Shown: piece after piece, positions 18,859 through 28,917 of the stretch
Position numbering within the stretch: position 1 is the first letter of the stretch
Layout: every line of letters starts with the position of its first letter
From: Cellvibrio sp. KY-GH-1
GTDB lineage: Bacteria > Pseudomonadota > Gammaproteobacteria > Pseudomonadales > Cellvibrionaceae
Length of the DNA stretch: 64,000 bases
Assembly (NCBI RefSeq): GCF_008806975.1
Contig: NZ_CP031728.1
Coordinates: 5,249,501-5,313,500, forward strand
Reading direction: 5' to 3'
Notes under the pieces: generated by a model
Seen by the model: only the letters and a program-made list of their open reading frames with translations
Told to the model about the DNA's origin: nothing
Database searches by the model: none
Translations under genes and position numbers: made by a program

Positions 18859-19689
18859 CTATTTTGGGGCTTGTTTGTTCCAATGAACATCCATCTGGGG
18901 AAACGGGATAGTAATGCCGTGTTCATCAAAGGCCAGTTTGATTTTTTCGTTAAGGGAAAAACGGACATCCCAATAGTCATCGGTCTTTACCCAGGGACGT
19001 ACGTAGAAGTTAACGCTACTCGCACCCAGCTCGCCGACCACGATTTGGGGTTCTGGCTCAAATAAGATGCGCGGTTCGGTTTTGATGATGCCGGCGATGA
19101 CATCGCGCGCGAGACGAATATCGTCGTGGTATCCGATACTGAAAATCATATCGATGCGGCGGGTGGGGCGCTTGGAATAGTTAATGATATTGCTGCTGTA
19201 GATGGAGCCGTTGGGGATAATCACTTCTTTGTTATCGCCGGTGCGCAAGGTAGTAGAAAAAATGCCAATTTTTTCTACTATGCCGGAGGTGCCAGCCGCT
19301 TCGACAAAGTCGCCATCTTTAAACGGGCGAAAAATTAATAACATGAAACCGGCCGCGAAATTTTGCAGTGAGCCTTGCAGTGCCAAACCAATTGCCAAAC
19401 CTGCTGCACCTAACACTGCAATCACTGAGTTGGTGTTAACGCCCAGTTGATCCAGCGCAGCCACAATCACAAACACCAGTAATAGGGCATTGACCAATGA
19501 TTGGATAAAGTCCACCAGAATTTTATCCAGCTTGGTGTGGCTCAATACTTTACCGAGTATGCGCGCGATAATTTTTGCCACCATTTGCCCGATCAAGAAA
19601 ATTAATAGCGCGATGAAAATCTTCATGCTCCAGGGGGCTACGAATTTGTCGTAGAAGGCGATGAGTTTGGCTTCTTCAATATGAAACAT
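18859..19689 (-). CDS. mscS: MscS-family small-conductance mechanosensitive channel
   Basis: About 276 residues. Three transmembrane helices are visible; the pore helix region AVLGAAGLAIGLALQGSLQNFAAGFML has the Ala/Gly packing typical of MscS TM3. It is followed by the cytoplasmic beta domain (FKDGDFVEAAGTSGIVEKIGIFSTTLRT). Such channels open on membrane tension and release solutes during osmotic downshock. ATG19689 was chosen since the longer frame to 19797 adds a non-family segment, and GAGG precedes this ATG. Single gene between Anbu and rnfE. Confidence 0.9.
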   Translation of the reverse strand: MFHIEEAKLIAFYDKFVAPWSMKIFIALLIFLIGQMVAKIIARILGKVLSHTKLDKILVDFIQSLVNALLLVFVIVAALDQLGVNTNSVIAVLGAAGLAIGLALQGSLQNFAAGFMLLIFRPFKDGDFVEAAGTSGIVEKIGIFSTTLRTGDNKEVIIPNGSIYSSNIINYSKRPTRRIDMIFSIGYHDDIRLARDVIAGIIKTEPRILFEPEPQIVVGELGASSVNFYVRPWVKTDDYWDVRFSLNEKIKLAFDEHGITIPFPQMDVHWNKQAPK

Positions 19690-19809
19690 GGTGGACCTCG
19701 AGTGGCAGAAACAGCAACGTGTTAACGCGAGTGGGATGTGATTCAGGTAGGGCATTAACAGCAGAAAAATGCTAAGGCCAGAGTGTGACCTTAGCATTAC
19801 AGAAATGAA

Positions 19810-20526
19810 TCAGGCAACGGTGCCTGTGGTGCGGACGCGCTTACTGCCTTTGGTTGCTTCTGTTTTTTGTGCGGCGGCGCGCTGTTTGCGCTTTTCGTCC
19901 ACGACATTTTTAATGGCGATGAGAAAGCCCGCCACAATAAACGCGCCGGGAGGAAGGAGTGCAAAAATCATATTCGGATAATTTGCCCCGAATATATTGA
20001 GTTGCCAGCTGCGTGCTGATTCGCCAAAAATTAATTGCATGTCGGCGAACAAGTGCCCGGTACCCAACAATTCTCGCACGGCGCCCACACAGATCAGTAC
20101 AAGCAAGAAGCCCAAGCCCATCATGAAACCATCGATCGCGGCAGGAAGAACTTTATTCTTACTGGCAAAGGCGTCGGCACGACCGAGCACAGCGCAGTTA
20201 GTAACGATTAGCGGTATAAATAATCCAAGAATTTGGTACAGCTCGAAGGTGAATGCTTTCATCAGCAATTCAATACAGGTTACTGCAGAGGCAATAATCA
20301 TCACGAACGCCGGTAAACGCACTGCATCGCTAACATAAGAACGGATTAAAGAAACTACCGAGTTGGTGGTGGTTAATACCAATAGGGTCGCAAATCCCAG
20401 TCCCAATGCATTTACAACGCTGGAGCTGACTGCCAACAATGGGCATAAACCGAGCAACTGAACCAGTGCCGGGTTATTGCTCCATAAACCTTTTTCGACA
20501 ATTTCTTTGTAATTCACATCGCTCAT
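19810..20526 (-). CDS. rnfE: Electron transport complex subunit RnfE
   Basis: A membrane subunit of the Rnf complex with about six transmembrane helices, similar in fold to RnfA and opposed to it in the membrane ([16 protein letters not shown], then [23 protein letters not shown]). The Cys residues in these two motifs are those proposed to hold an iron-sulfur cluster between RnfA and RnfE. Last gene of rnfABCDGE. The nth gene, which often follows in gammaproteobacteria, is not here. The Lys/Arg-rich C-terminal tail is extended. Start at MSDVNYK. Confidence 0.96.
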   Translation of the reverse strand: MSDVNYKEIVEKGLWSNNPALVQLLGLCPLLAVSSSVVNALGLGFATLLVLTTTNSVVSLIRSYVSDAVRLPAFVMIIASAVTCIELLMKAFTFELYQILGLFIPLIVTNCAVLGRADAFASKNKVLPAAIDGFMMGLGFLLVLICVGAVRELLGTGHLFADMQLIFGESARSWQLNIFGANYPNMIFALLPPGAFIVAGFLIAIKNVVDEKRKQRAAAQKTEATKGSKRVRTTGTVA

Positions 20527-20539
20527 GGTGACCACCTCA

Positions 20540-21205
20540 TCAAGGTTGTGTGGCAGATGCTGAAGTTACAGCAGTGCTGGTTTGGGTTTCAGCGAACAAA
20601 GTTTGCTGATTAGTAGCAATAAATTCCAGTACACGTTTAATTTGGCCAACGACCGCGCGGGGTGTAATGGTTGCGCCCGCAAATTGATCGAATGCCCCAC
20701 CATCTTTTTTGACTTTCCATTCCTCAATCACCGGAACTTGCAAACTCTTGCCGTTGAAATTCAAGATCCATTGATTTTTTTTCAGCTCGATTTTATCGCC
20801 CAGTCCGGGTGTTTCTTTATGCAATAAAATACGCACGCCAGCAACTGTGCCATCGCGATTCACTCCCACGATCATACTGATATCGCCCGAGTAACCATCG
20901 TGCGCTACTGCAGGAATGATCAGCGCGGAAATCTCGCCGTTATGGCGCGCGCGGTGAATTTTGCTGTCGGCCGTTGCACCCAATGGCTCCCATGCCTCTT
21001 TGGGAACGGGAATGGTGTCGGTCAGCAAATCGTTGTCGTGTTGGCTGAGCGGTACAATTTCATAGAGCGCACGCTGCTGAGTCGCGCGCTCGGCATTGGC
21101 GATACGCTCTTGCGTGCCAAGGTTAGTCAGCGCCAAAGCGCCTGCGGTGACTACGGCGAAGGCGGTGAGAATCAAGGTGTTTTTGCTGATGGATTTACCG
21201 AGCAT
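20540..21205 (-). CDS. rnfG: Electron transport complex subunit RnfG
   Basis: A 221-residue FMN-binding subunit with one N-terminal transmembrane helix ([19 protein letters not shown]) and a periplasmic domain. The covalent FMN attachment motif is at F-A-G-A-T-I-T, where the second Thr bears the flavin phosphate in the family. It passes electrons within the Rnf ion-pumping ferredoxin/NADH complex. It sits between rnfD and rnfE as in the usual order. Confidence 0.96.
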   Translation of the reverse strand: MLGKSISKNTLILTAFAVVTAGALALTNLGTQERIANAERATQQRALYEIVPLSQHDNDLLTDTIPVPKEAWEPLGATADSKIHRARHNGEISALIIPAVAHDGYSGDISMIVGVNRDGTVAGVRILLHKETPGLGDKIELKKNQWILNFNGKSLQVPVIEEWKVKKDGGAFDQFAGATITPRAVVGQIKRVLEFIATNQQTLFAETQTSTAVTSASATQP

Positions 21206-21217
21206 AGTTGTTCTCCA

Positions 21218-22288
21218 TCAATGGCCGTCGCGTGGACTGTTGTCAGTCGCACGGCGCGGTTTTTTGTGGCCATAAGTGCGTGGCGTAGTGTAGTAATCGA
21301 TAAATGGTGCAGCAAAATTCATCAACAACACGGCGAACGCAACGCCATCAGGGTAGCTGGTTCCCCAACTGCGGATGACATACACCAGTACGCCAATCAA
21401 TGCACCGTAGACAATACGACCGCGCGTACTTACGGCGGAGCTAACCGGGTCGGTCACTATAAAGAATGCTCCCAACATAGTGGCACCAGAGAGCAGATGA
21501 AAAATGGGCGAGCCACTGGAGTTGGAGCTGCCACTGTCATAAAACAGCGCTGCCATCAGGGCCAGGGCGGTCAACATGGAAACAGGCGCATGCCAGGTGA
21601 AAACCTTTTTGTAGAGCAGGTAAATACCGCCGATCAAAAATGCAATATTTACCCATTCCCAACCAGCACCGGCCCAGCGACCATCAAACACCGGCTCTTG
21701 TTGATAGAGGTCGGACAGGGTTAATCCTGAGTTTTGTTTCATGATGTCCAGCACCGTCGCCGAGCTGTAGCCATCAATCGGTGTGCTGAAAAAGACCTTG
21801 TTCAGGGCGGTGACAATACTCGGAGTGGTCTGACCATCTGCCAGCAGTGGCAGCGGTGTTGGCCAACTTGTCATCTGTAATGGGAAAGACACCAGCAGCA
21901 GCGCATAGGCGACCATGGCCGGGTTAAAAGGGTTGAAGCCCATGCCGCCGTAAAGCTGTTTGGCCAACACAATCGCGATAAAGCTGGCACTTACCACCAG
22001 CCACCAGGGGCAATAAGCGGGCAGGGAAACCCCGATCAATACGCCAGTCACCAGTGCGCTGCAATCGCGCAGATAAAACAGGATTGGCCGCTGACGCAAC
22101 TTCAATACTGCTGCTTCAAATGCAATGCACATCAGGCTTGCCAAAAATACATTGATCAGCACACCAACGCCGAAGAAATGGGTTAACGCGGCAATCCCCG
22201 GAAAGGTCGCATAAACCACCAGACGCATTACGCGCCCGGTACGATTAGCCCCCTGGGTGTGGGGGGAGGTGATATTTAGTAACGCCAT
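21218..22288 (-). CDS. rnfD: Electron transport complex subunit RnfD
   Basis: A 356-residue polytopic membrane subunit related to NqrB. The FMN attachment motif S-G-A-T-M is in LLSGATMLGAFFIVTDPVSS, and the mid-protein segment GGMGFNPFNPAMVAYALLLVSFP is typical. It starts at the stop of rnfC (one shared base), so translation is coupled. Likely part of the ion channel of the complex. Confidence 0.96.
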   Translation of the reverse strand: MALLNITSPHTQGANRTGRVMRLVVYATFPGIAALTHFFGVGVLINVFLASLMCIAFEAAVLKLRQRPILFYLRDCSALVTGVLIGVSLPAYCPWWLVVSASFIAIVLAKQLYGGMGFNPFNPAMVAYALLLVSFPLQMTSWPTPLPLLADGQTTPSIVTALNKVFFSTPIDGYSSATVLDIMKQNSGLTLSDLYQQEPVFDGRWAGAGWEWVNIAFLIGGIYLLYKKVFTWHAPVSMLTALALMAALFYDSGSSNSSGSPIFHLLSGATMLGAFFIVTDPVSSAVSTRGRIVYGALIGVLVYVIRSWGTSYPDGVAFAVLLMNFAAPFIDYYTTPRTYGHKKPRRATDNSPRDGH

Positions 22289-24669
22289 CAGGCCATCTCG
22301 CTCAGTTTTTCTTCCAGCTTGGTTACACCGGCGCGGAAGGCTTCGATATTGGGATCATTTTCTGCTTCGGCTTTGGCCAAACGTTCGCGTGCTTTTTGCA
22401 AACGGTTTTGCAGGGATTGAATCTGCTCTGCACGCTTTTCATCGTCGCTCATACTGGCCATAGCAGCTGCCTTTGCTTTGGCTTTTTCGATTGCGGCCTG
22501 GGCTGCATTTTGTTCGGCTGTTTCCGGCGCTGCCGGCGTTTCTGCTGCAGCGGCGGGTTGCGGTGCTGTAACCGCTGCTGTCTCGGTGATGCCCAGTGTT
22601 TTAAGCTCAGCTTCGGCTTCGGCAATTTTATCGCGCAACTTGCCTGCACCTTGCTCTAGAGCATCCAGGTTGGCGCTGCCTTCGGCTTTGGCGGCAGCGA
22701 CTTTTTCTTCCGCTTTGGCCAACCGCGAGCGGAGCGATTCCAGATTTGCGCGCGCCTTGTCCTCCGGGGACATGGTTAGCTTGGCTTGAGCGCGGGCGAT
22801 CGCAGCGGCAACAGGATCGTTTGGATCCGCTATCGGTGCAGCAGCTGCCGGAGTAGCGAGTCCAGGGGCAGCGTTAGCTTGGCTCGCCGTAAACTCGGCC
22901 AATTTTTTCTCTGCTTCTGTAACTTTTAGTTCAGCCTGCTTGATGCGGGCTTTTTGCTTTTCAAGCTGTTCTTCAGTAATCGCAACACCGGTCTCATTGG
23001 GCACCAACGGTTTTCGCGCAAAGTCCAAACCGTTTTTGGCGGCAGCCAGCAGGCGCTCGAGCTTGGCTTTTTGTTCGTCGGGCGACACTTGTACTGTGCC
23101 GGCTTTGGCGACGGCAGCGCTGACGACATCCGTTGCCGATCCGGCTGCTGTAGTTGTAGGCTCAGCGGCAGCTTTTTCCGCCAGTTTTTTCTTGGCTTCT
23201 TCGGCCGCTTTCTGGCGCGCAAAGCGTTTCGCTTCTTTTTCCGCCTCTTCTTTGGCGATACGCAACTTGCGGAATTCGAAACGCTGACGCGAGCGGTCGG
23301 CTTTTTCTTTTTCTATCTCATGCAGGCGGATGCTGCCTTTGGCGGCGCGATAGTATTGCACCAGCGGAATACTGCTGGGACAAACGTAAGAGCAGGCACC
23401 ACACTCGATGCAATCAAAAAGGTTGTGCGATTCCAGTCGCTCAAAATCTTCTGCCTGTGCGTACCAGAACAATTGTTGTGGCAGTAGGCTAACCGGACAA
23501 GCTTCCGCGCACATACCGCAGCGGATACACGCCTGGGCGGGTTCCGGTGGCGGCAACTCCTGCTTGCTGGGTGCGAGTATGCAGTTGGTGGTTTTGATTA
23601 CCGGGGAATCCATATCGAGCAGGCTAAAGCCCATCATCGGGCCGCCCATCACTACGCGGGAGGCGCGGCTGGCATCAAACCCGTGTTGCTCCAGTAGATA
23701 GCTGATTGGGGTGCCAATTAGCGCGTCGATATTCCGCTGGGTTTGCAGTGCATCACCTACCACCGTGGTAACCCGCGAAATTAGCGGCTCGCCATAGCGG
23801 ATAGCCCGCCAGGCAGCTACGGCAGTACCTACGTTAACGCAGATAACGCCGATATCGGCCGAGTGGTGGCCGCTTGGGATTTCACGCCCGGTAAGGATTT
23901 GGATCAGTTGCTTGGCGCCGCCCGAAGGGTATTTGGTCGGAAAGGCAACCACTTTAATGTTCGCTGCTTCCGGATCATTCACCGCCGCGCCAGCGACGGC
24001 GGCTTTCAATGCGGCAATGGCTTTGGGTTTATTGTCCTCAACGCCAATTAGCAGGTTTTTAGGGTGATGGAGGATGTGGCTCAGCAGCAGTGTGCCCGCT
24101 ACCAGTTGATCGGCGCGCACCTGCATCAGAATGTCATCGGCCGTGATGTAAGGCTCGCATTCGGCGCCATTCAGGATCAGGGTATCTATCACTTGGGTAG
24201 ACTTGGGGGCGAGCTTGACTGCGGTAGGGAAACCCGCTCCACCGAGGCCGGCAATACCCGCCGCGCGGATTTTCTTAAGCAGCTCCAGGCGATCCAGTGC
24301 GCGGTAGTCTGCGCACTCATCTAACAAAATCCACTCATGTTTGCCGTCGGGCTGAATCACTATGGATTCCGCAGTCATTCCCGAGGGGTGTGGGATGGCG
24401 CGCGCTTCTATTGCGATCACTGTCCCTGAAGTAGATGCGTGGGTATTGGCACTGAAGGTGCCGTCAGCCGCGCCAATGAGTTGGCCGGTTAGTACACGTT
24501 CGCCCACTTGCACCACTGGCTGTGCCGGGGTGCCCATATGCTGGTTCAAGGGAATGACCAATACCGGCGGCAAGGGAATATCACCCAGCGGCAATTGCAG
24601 GGATTGGTGTTTATTTTCTGGTGGGTGGATACCGCCGGGTAGTTCCCAGACTTTTATTAGGCTCGTCAT
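22288..24669 (-). CDS. rnfC: Electron transport complex subunit RnfC, with long Ala/Lys/Glu-rich tail
   Basis: A 793-residue membrane-associated subunit that binds NADH and FMN. The N-terminal RnfC barrel is followed by the Rossmann-like GLGGAGFPTAVKL motif (about 150) and the SLBB region. Two 4Fe-4S motifs come next: CIRCGMCAEACP (about 385) and CIECGACSYVCP (about 425). From about residue 460 onward the protein is a long coiled-coil tail rich in Ala, Lys and Glu, with repeated units containing SPEDKARANLESL-like and SDDEKRAEQIQSL-like segments. Such tails are common in gammaproteobacterial RnfC and vary in length; in E. coli the repeats have been linked to SoxR reduction. Confidence 0.96.
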   Translation of the reverse strand: MTSLIKVWELPGGIHPPENKHQSLQLPLGDIPLPPVLVIPLNQHMGTPAQPVVQVGERVLTGQLIGAADGTFSANTHASTSGTVIAIEARAIPHPSGMTAESIVIQPDGKHEWILLDECADYRALDRLELLKKIRAAGIAGLGGAGFPTAVKLAPKSTQVIDTLILNGAECEPYITADDILMQVRADQLVAGTLLLSHILHHPKNLLIGVEDNKPKAIAALKAAVAGAAVNDPEAANIKVVAFPTKYPSGGAKQLIQILTGREIPSGHHSADIGVICVNVGTAVAAWRAIRYGEPLISRVTTVVGDALQTQRNIDALIGTPISYLLEQHGFDASRASRVVMGGPMMGFSLLDMDSPVIKTTNCILAPSKQELPPPEPAQACIRCGMCAEACPVSLLPQQLFWYAQAEDFERLESHNLFDCIECGACSYVCPSSIPLVQYYRAAKGSIRLHEIEKEKADRSRQRFEFRKLRIAKEEAEKEAKRFARQKAAEEAKKKLAEKAAAEPTTTAAGSATDVVSAAVAKAGTVQVSPDEQKAKLERLLAAAKNGLDFARKPLVPNETGVAITEEQLEKQKARIKQAELKVTEAEKKLAEFTASQANAAPGLATPAAAAPIADPNDPVAAAIARAQAKLTMSPEDKARANLESLRSRLAKAEEKVAAAKAEGSANLDALEQGAGKLRDKIAEAEAELKTLGITETAAVTAPQPAAAAETPAAPETAEQNAAQAAIEKAKAKAAAMASMSDDEKRAEQIQSLQNRLQKARERLAKAEAENDPNIEAFRAGVTKLEEKLSEMA

Positions 24670-25350
24670 TTAGGCAGCTTTACCTGTCTCATCGGTGTCT
24701 TTGCGTGTTTGGTCAAACGCCGCACCGCGCCCCTGGTCAGAGGCGATCAAATTCACTTCGCTCGCGATCACATGGAAAACCGGTTTTTGGTTGGTGGCCG
24801 GTAAATCCCATTTCCAGGTTTTGAGGTCCGTTTGCACCGGAATCATGTCGATACAATCGACCGGACAGGGTTCCACACACAGGTCGCAGCCGGTGCACTC
24901 ATCGGCAATGACCGTGTGCATGTGTTTGGCGGCACCGAGGATGGCGTCCATCGGACAAGCCTGGATACACTTGGTGCAACCAATACATTCGTCTTCGCGA
25001 ATGAACGCCACTTTTTTTACATCGGAGTGTTCACCATGCTCGGCATCCAGTGAAGGTGCTTCTACATCCAGCAGGTCGGCAAGGGCGTTAATTGTGGCTT
25101 GGCCGCCGGGCGGGCATCTATTGATAGCCTCGCCATCGGCAATTGCCTGGGCGTAGGGGCGGCAGCCGGGGTGACCGCATTGACCGCATTGGGTTTGGGG
25201 TAAAAGGGCATCGATCTGATCCACAATCGGATCGCCTTCCACTTTGAATTTCACGGCAGCAAAGCCCAGCACTGCACCGAAGAGTGCAGACAAACCACCC
25301 AGAGCAAATAAGGCACTGGTTACCGGATTTTGCAGGATAAACTCGATCAT
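24670..25350 (-). CDS. rnfB: Electron transport complex subunit RnfB
   Basis: A 226-residue ferredoxin-like subunit. It has an N-terminal transmembrane helix, the cluster motif [13 protein letters not shown] with a following Cys in NRCPPGG, then two 4Fe-4S motifs, [12 protein letters not shown] and [12 protein letters not shown]. It takes electrons from ferredoxin or passes them to it. It is the second gene of the operon, and its stop is directly adjacent to the rnfC start. Confidence 0.97.
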   Translation of the reverse strand: MIEFILQNPVTSALFALGGLSALFGAVLGFAAVKFKVEGDPIVDQIDALLPQTQCGQCGHPGCRPYAQAIADGEAINRCPPGGQATINALADLLDVEAPSLDAEHGEHSDVKKVAFIREDECIGCTKCIQACPMDAILGAAKHMHTVIADECTGCDLCVEPCPVDCIDMIPVQTDLKTWKWDLPATNQKPVFHVIASEVNLIASDQGRGAAFDQTRKDTDETGKAA

Positions 25351-25367
25351 TATTGCGCAGGCTCCGT

Positions 25368-25958
25368 TTATTGCAGGCTTACCAGGCCGCCAAAGCCTAG
25401 AAAGGCTAGTGCCATCAGGCCGGCGGTGATCATGCCAATTGAAGCCCCTTTGAAAGGTGCAGGAACGTCAGCTACCGCGAGGCGCTCACGCATGGCCGAG
25501 AAAAGTACTAATACCATGGCAAAACCCAGGGCGCCGCCAAAGCCGTACATGGTGGATTCAAAAAAGTTGTGGACTTTCTGAGTGTTCAAAATCGCTACCC
25601 CAAGGACCGCGCAGTTAACGGTGATCAGTGGCAAGAAAACACCCAGTACGCGATAGAGCAAGGGACTGGTTTTTTCCATAAACATTTTTACGAATTGAAC
25701 CACTGCAGCAATCACCAGAATGAAGGCAATGGTACGAAGGTATTGCAATCCCATAGGAGCGAGGACCCAGGTATCAACCAAATAGGTACAAATAGATGCT
25801 AGGGTCATAACGAAGGTGGTTGCGCCGGCCATCCCAATCGCACTTTCCAGCTTGTTGGACACCCCCATAAAGGGACACAGGCCGAGGAATTGGGCTAGCA
25901 CAAAATTATTCACCAGCACGGTACTGAGCAGAATAATGGCTAATTCGCTGAAACTCAT
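25368..25958 (-). CDS. rnfA: Electron transport complex subunit RnfA
   Basis: A 196-residue six-helix membrane subunit, homologous to NqrE and RnfE. Motifs [19 protein letters not shown] and [17 protein letters not shown] contain the paired Cys residues of the intramembrane cluster. First gene of the rnfABCDGE operon; the promoter should be in 25959-26245. Confidence 0.97.
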   Translation of the reverse strand: MSFSELAIILLSTVLVNNFVLAQFLGLCPFMGVSNKLESAIGMAGATTFVMTLASICTYLVDTWVLAPMGLQYLRTIAFILVIAAVVQFVKMFMEKTSPLLYRVLGVFLPLITVNCAVLGVAILNTQKVHNFFESTMYGFGGALGFAMVLVLFSAMRERLAVADVPAPFKGASIGMITAGLMALAFLGFGGLVSLQ

Positions 25959-26245
25959 GATGTGTGTCCGATAAGGAAGGTCGCTGGGAAAGGGGATGAA
26001 TTAGGGCTGCGTATTATCGACAAGCGGGCGCTGATTCTCAATAAAAATGACATAAAGCCTTATGGGCTTTATTTATATCCTTATAAATTCTGCTGATTTA
26101 TACCGCTTCTCTGCCTTCCCCTTGGTGAGCAGAACTAGACCCCCTCCCAACCTCCCCCGTATCAAGGGGAGGAGCTTTTACTTCCTCCTCTTTTCAAGGG
26201 GAGGGCTGGGGAGGGGGGCTTTTTAAAGGGGAGGCTCGGAGGGAT
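25959..26245. other. Intergenic stretch with CT/GA-rich repeat DNA
   Basis: The part nearest rnfA (25959-26090) is AT-rich and should hold the rnf promoter. From about 26128 to 26245 the plus strand has alternating CCCCTCCC and GGGGAGG blocks that can pair with each other (for example around the CTTGAT-like centre at 26160-26170). This is a low-complexity repeat of a kind often seen scattered in gammaproteobacterial genomes. No gene. Confidence 0.6.
26128..26235. repeat. CCCCTCC / GGGGAGG palindromic repeat element
   Basis: Several complementary blocks: CCCCCTCCCAACCTCCCCC, AAGGGGAGGAGC, CCTCCTCTT, AAGGGGAGGGCTGGGGAGGGGG and AAGGGGAGGC. These can form nested hairpins. It lies between convergent signals, downstream of metG and upstream of the rnf promoter, and may serve as the metG terminator. 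Confidence 0.6.
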
Positions 26246-28270
26246 TTACATCACCCGTTGTCCTGGTTTGGCGCCGCTGTGTGGTTCCAATAAATACAGC
26301 TCGTTACCACCTGGGCCTGCAGCCAGGACCATGCCTTCGCTCATCCCGAATTTCATTTTGCGTGGTTTAAGGTTGGCAACCACAACGGTCAATTTACCCA
26401 CTAACTCTTCAGGCTTGTACGCACTTTTGATGCCGGAAAATACAGTGCGTGTTTCGCCACCCAAATCGAGCGTCAGGCGCAGCAATTTATCTGAACCCTC
26501 CACATGCTCCGCATTCGCAATCAGTGCGATGCGCAAATCCACTTTGGCGAAGTCATCAAATTCGATCTCAGCGGCGATAGGTTCACCGGTCTTTTCTGTC
26601 GGCGCTTTTGCTGGCGCCGCAGCGGCCAATGATTCCTTGCCTGCTTCAATCATCGCGTCGACTTTGTCTTTTTCTACGCGTGTTAATAGCGGCTTGAATT
26701 CGTTGATTTTTTCACCCGAGCGGAAACTGATTGGGGCGTTCCAGTTTAAGGTTTCCCCGAGGAATTGTTCCGCATCCAGAGTCAAGGCAGGCAACACTGG
26801 CTTTAAATAAGTTAGCAGCGCGCGGAACATATTGATGCCGAGTGTACACACCGCTTGCGTCTGTGCTTCTGCACCGGCTTGCTTGGCCAGTTTCCAGGGC
26901 TCTTGCGTCGCAATGTATTCGTTGGCGGCGTCCGCTAGCGCCATAATTTCGCGCATGGCTTTGCTGTAATCGCGGCTTTCGTAGTAGTCGGCAATGGTTT
27001 CGCCTGCATCAATAAATTGTTGCCACAAGGCTTTGTCCGCAATTTCACTGGATAGGCTGCCGCCTGCATTGTTGATAAATTTGGCGGTGCGGCTGGCGAT
27101 GTTTACCACTTTCCCAACCAGATCCGAATTCACCCGCTGGATAAAATCTTCCAGATTTAAATCGATGTCATCCACATTGCTGGTGAGTTTCGCCGCAAAG
27201 TAATAACGCAAATATTCCGGATTCAAATGATCGAGGTAAGTGCGTGCATTTATGAAAGTGCCGCGCGATTTACTCATCTTAGTGCCGTTAACGGTCAAGA
27301 AACCGTGGACGCAAATTTTGCTCGGCGTGCGCAAATTGGCAGAGTGCAGCATGGCCGGCCAGAAGAGCGCGTGGAAATTGACGATGTCCTTACCGATAAA
27401 GTGATATACCTCGGCCGTGGAATCCGGCTTCCAATATTCTTCCCAATCTTTGCCTTGTTTATCGAGCAGATTTTTTAAGCTCGCGATGTAGCCGATTGGG
27501 GCATCCAGCCATACATAAAAATATTTGCCGGGCTCCCCCGGAATTTCAAAACCAAAGTAGGGCGCATCGCGGGAAATATCCCACTCCTGCAGACCTGCAT
27601 CCAGCCACTCGGCCATTTTGTTGGCCACTTCATCTTGCAGGTGGCCGGCGCGAGTCCAGGTTTTCAGGAAATCGCTAAATGCGGGCAGAGTGAAGAAGAA
27701 GTGCTCCGAATCTTTGGCGACCGGTGTTGCGCCGGAGATCGCCGATTTAGGGTTAATCAAATCCATCGGCGAATAAGTCGCGCCGCACTTCTCGCAGTTA
27801 TCGCCATATTGGTCTTCGGTTTTACATTTCGGACAGGTGCCTTTGATGTAGCGATCCGCAAGGAACAATTGTTTTTCCGGGTCATAAGCCTGGGTAATCG
27901 CGCGGGTGGCGATATGGCCGTTGGCTTTCAAGCGGCCGTAAATCATGCTCGACAACTCGCGGTTTTCGTCTGAGTGGGTCGAATGATAGTTATCGAAACC
28001 GATATTAAATGCGGCAAAGTCAGCCTCGTGTTCCGCTTTAACATTGGCAATTTGCTGTTCTGCTGAATGACCGAGCTGCTCGGCTTTGAGCATGATCGCT
28101 GTTCCGTGGGCATCGTCTGCACACACATAAGTACAATCTACTCCACGCATTTTCTGGAAGCGCACCCAAATGTCGGTCTGGATATATTCAACCAAATGGC
28201 CAAGGTGAATCGAGCCGTTGGCGTAGGGCAGGGCGCTGGTAACGAGAATTTTGCGGGGTGATTGGGTCAT
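26246..28270 (-). CDS. metG: Methionyl-tRNA synthetase
   Basis: A 674-residue class I synthetase that charges tRNA-Met. HIGH-type motif in [13 protein letters not shown] near residue 15, a zinc-binding knuckle ([17 protein letters not shown]) near 145, and KMSKS near 331. The C-terminal EMAP/Trbp-like tRNA-binding domain ([22 protein letters not shown]...) makes it the long dimeric type. ATG28270 was chosen since the family start is M-T-x-x-P-R-K-I-L-V-T; the open frame upstream to 28453 is non-coding leader. Divergent from the DUF4870 gene. Confidence 0.97.
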   Translation of the reverse strand: MTQSPRKILVTSALPYANGSIHLGHLVEYIQTDIWVRFQKMRGVDCTYVCADDAHGTAIMLKAEQLGHSAEQQIANVKAEHEADFAAFNIGFDNYHSTHSDENRELSSMIYGRLKANGHIATRAITQAYDPEKQLFLADRYIKGTCPKCKTEDQYGDNCEKCGATYSPMDLINPKSAISGATPVAKDSEHFFFTLPAFSDFLKTWTRAGHLQDEVANKMAEWLDAGLQEWDISRDAPYFGFEIPGEPGKYFYVWLDAPIGYIASLKNLLDKQGKDWEEYWKPDSTAEVYHFIGKDIVNFHALFWPAMLHSANLRTPSKICVHGFLTVNGTKMSKSRGTFINARTYLDHLNPEYLRYYFAAKLTSNVDDIDLNLEDFIQRVNSDLVGKVVNIASRTAKFINNAGGSLSSEIADKALWQQFIDAGETIADYYESRDYSKAMREIMALADAANEYIATQEPWKLAKQAGAEAQTQAVCTLGINMFRALLTYLKPVLPALTLDAEQFLGETLNWNAPISFRSGEKINEFKPLLTRVEKDKVDAMIEAGKESLAAAAPAKAPTEKTGEPIAAEIEFDDFAKVDLRIALIANAEHVEGSDKLLRLTLDLGGETRTVFSGIKSAYKPEELVGKLTVVVANLKPRKMKFGMSEGMVLAAGPGGNELYLLEPHSGAKPGQRVM

Positions 28271-28505
28271 GGGTATAGAACCTGTCAAATTCATTTGGCG
28301 GTAGATCCGGTCAAGGCCGGGGCGCAAAAAAGGTGGCGAACTATAGCATTTTTCGTCGCGCCTTTCAGGTTGCAATGATCGCTGGTTGTTTAATCGCCGG
28401 TCGGCTGCTATTAATAGCCAGCCGACCGTTATCACCGGCGAGTCGATTTCCAAACATAATGAGCGTCTGCAACCATCAAATTATGATCAATTAAAGGGGA
28501 AGCCT

Positions 28506-28865
28506 ATGGAAAACAATGAAACTCCAAGTACCGAAGTGGCAACCAACGTGTCGCAAGATGCCAAAAATCTGGCCTTGTTGTTGTGGTTGGGTAGTATCTT
28601 TTTTGGTTTTATTCCCGGGTTGGTGTTGTATCTGGTGAAGAAAGATGACGCCTATGTGTTGGATCAAAGCAAAGAGGCACTTAACTGGTCCATCACTGCC
28701 CTGATTGGTTATGTGGCAGGAATGATACTGACGATTATTTTAATTGGTGTGTTGGTAATGGCGGCGGTAGGCATTTGCCATTTGGTGTTTTGTATTATGG
28801 GAATTATTGCGGCGACTAGCGGTAAACCTTTCCGTGTTCCTTTTGCGTTGCGTTTAATCAAGTAA
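28506..28865 (+). CDS. Small membrane protein, DUF4870/Tic20-like family
   Basis: A 119-residue protein with a polar N-terminus and three hydrophobic segments (LALLLWLGSIFFGFIPGLVLYLV, ALIGYVAGMILTIILIG, VMAAVGICHLVFCIMGIIAA). The pattern of a K-K-D-x-x-Y-x-x-D-Q-x-K-E-A-L-N-W loop between the first two helices is typical of DUF4870. Function unknown. ATG28506 follows AGGGGAAGCCT, a good ribosome site; the upstream in-frame ATG28386 overlaps the metG leader region and is less likely. Confidence 0.82.
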   Translation: MENNETPSTEVATNVSQDAKNLALLLWLGSIFFGFIPGLVLYLVKKDDAYVLDQSKEALNWSITALIGYVAGMILTIILIGVLVMAAVGICHLVFCIMGIIAATSGKPFRVPFALRLIK

Positions 28866-28879
28866 TTTTTTGCGTTACA

Positions 28880-28904
28880 CAAGGGCAGTGATACTGCCCT
28901 TTTA
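28880..28904. terminator. Bidirectional terminator between the DUF4870 gene and greB
   Basis: AAGGGCAGT, short loop, ACTGCCCTT followed by TT. It lies between convergent genes and could end both transcripts. Confidence 0.75.
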
Positions 28905-28917
28905 GATTAGCCAACTT

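Noticed and set aside
22449..23487. Several plus and minus frames in the rnfC tail region
   Set aside because: These are shadows of the repetitive Ala/Lys/Glu tail; the rnfC frame is continuous and of the expected kind.
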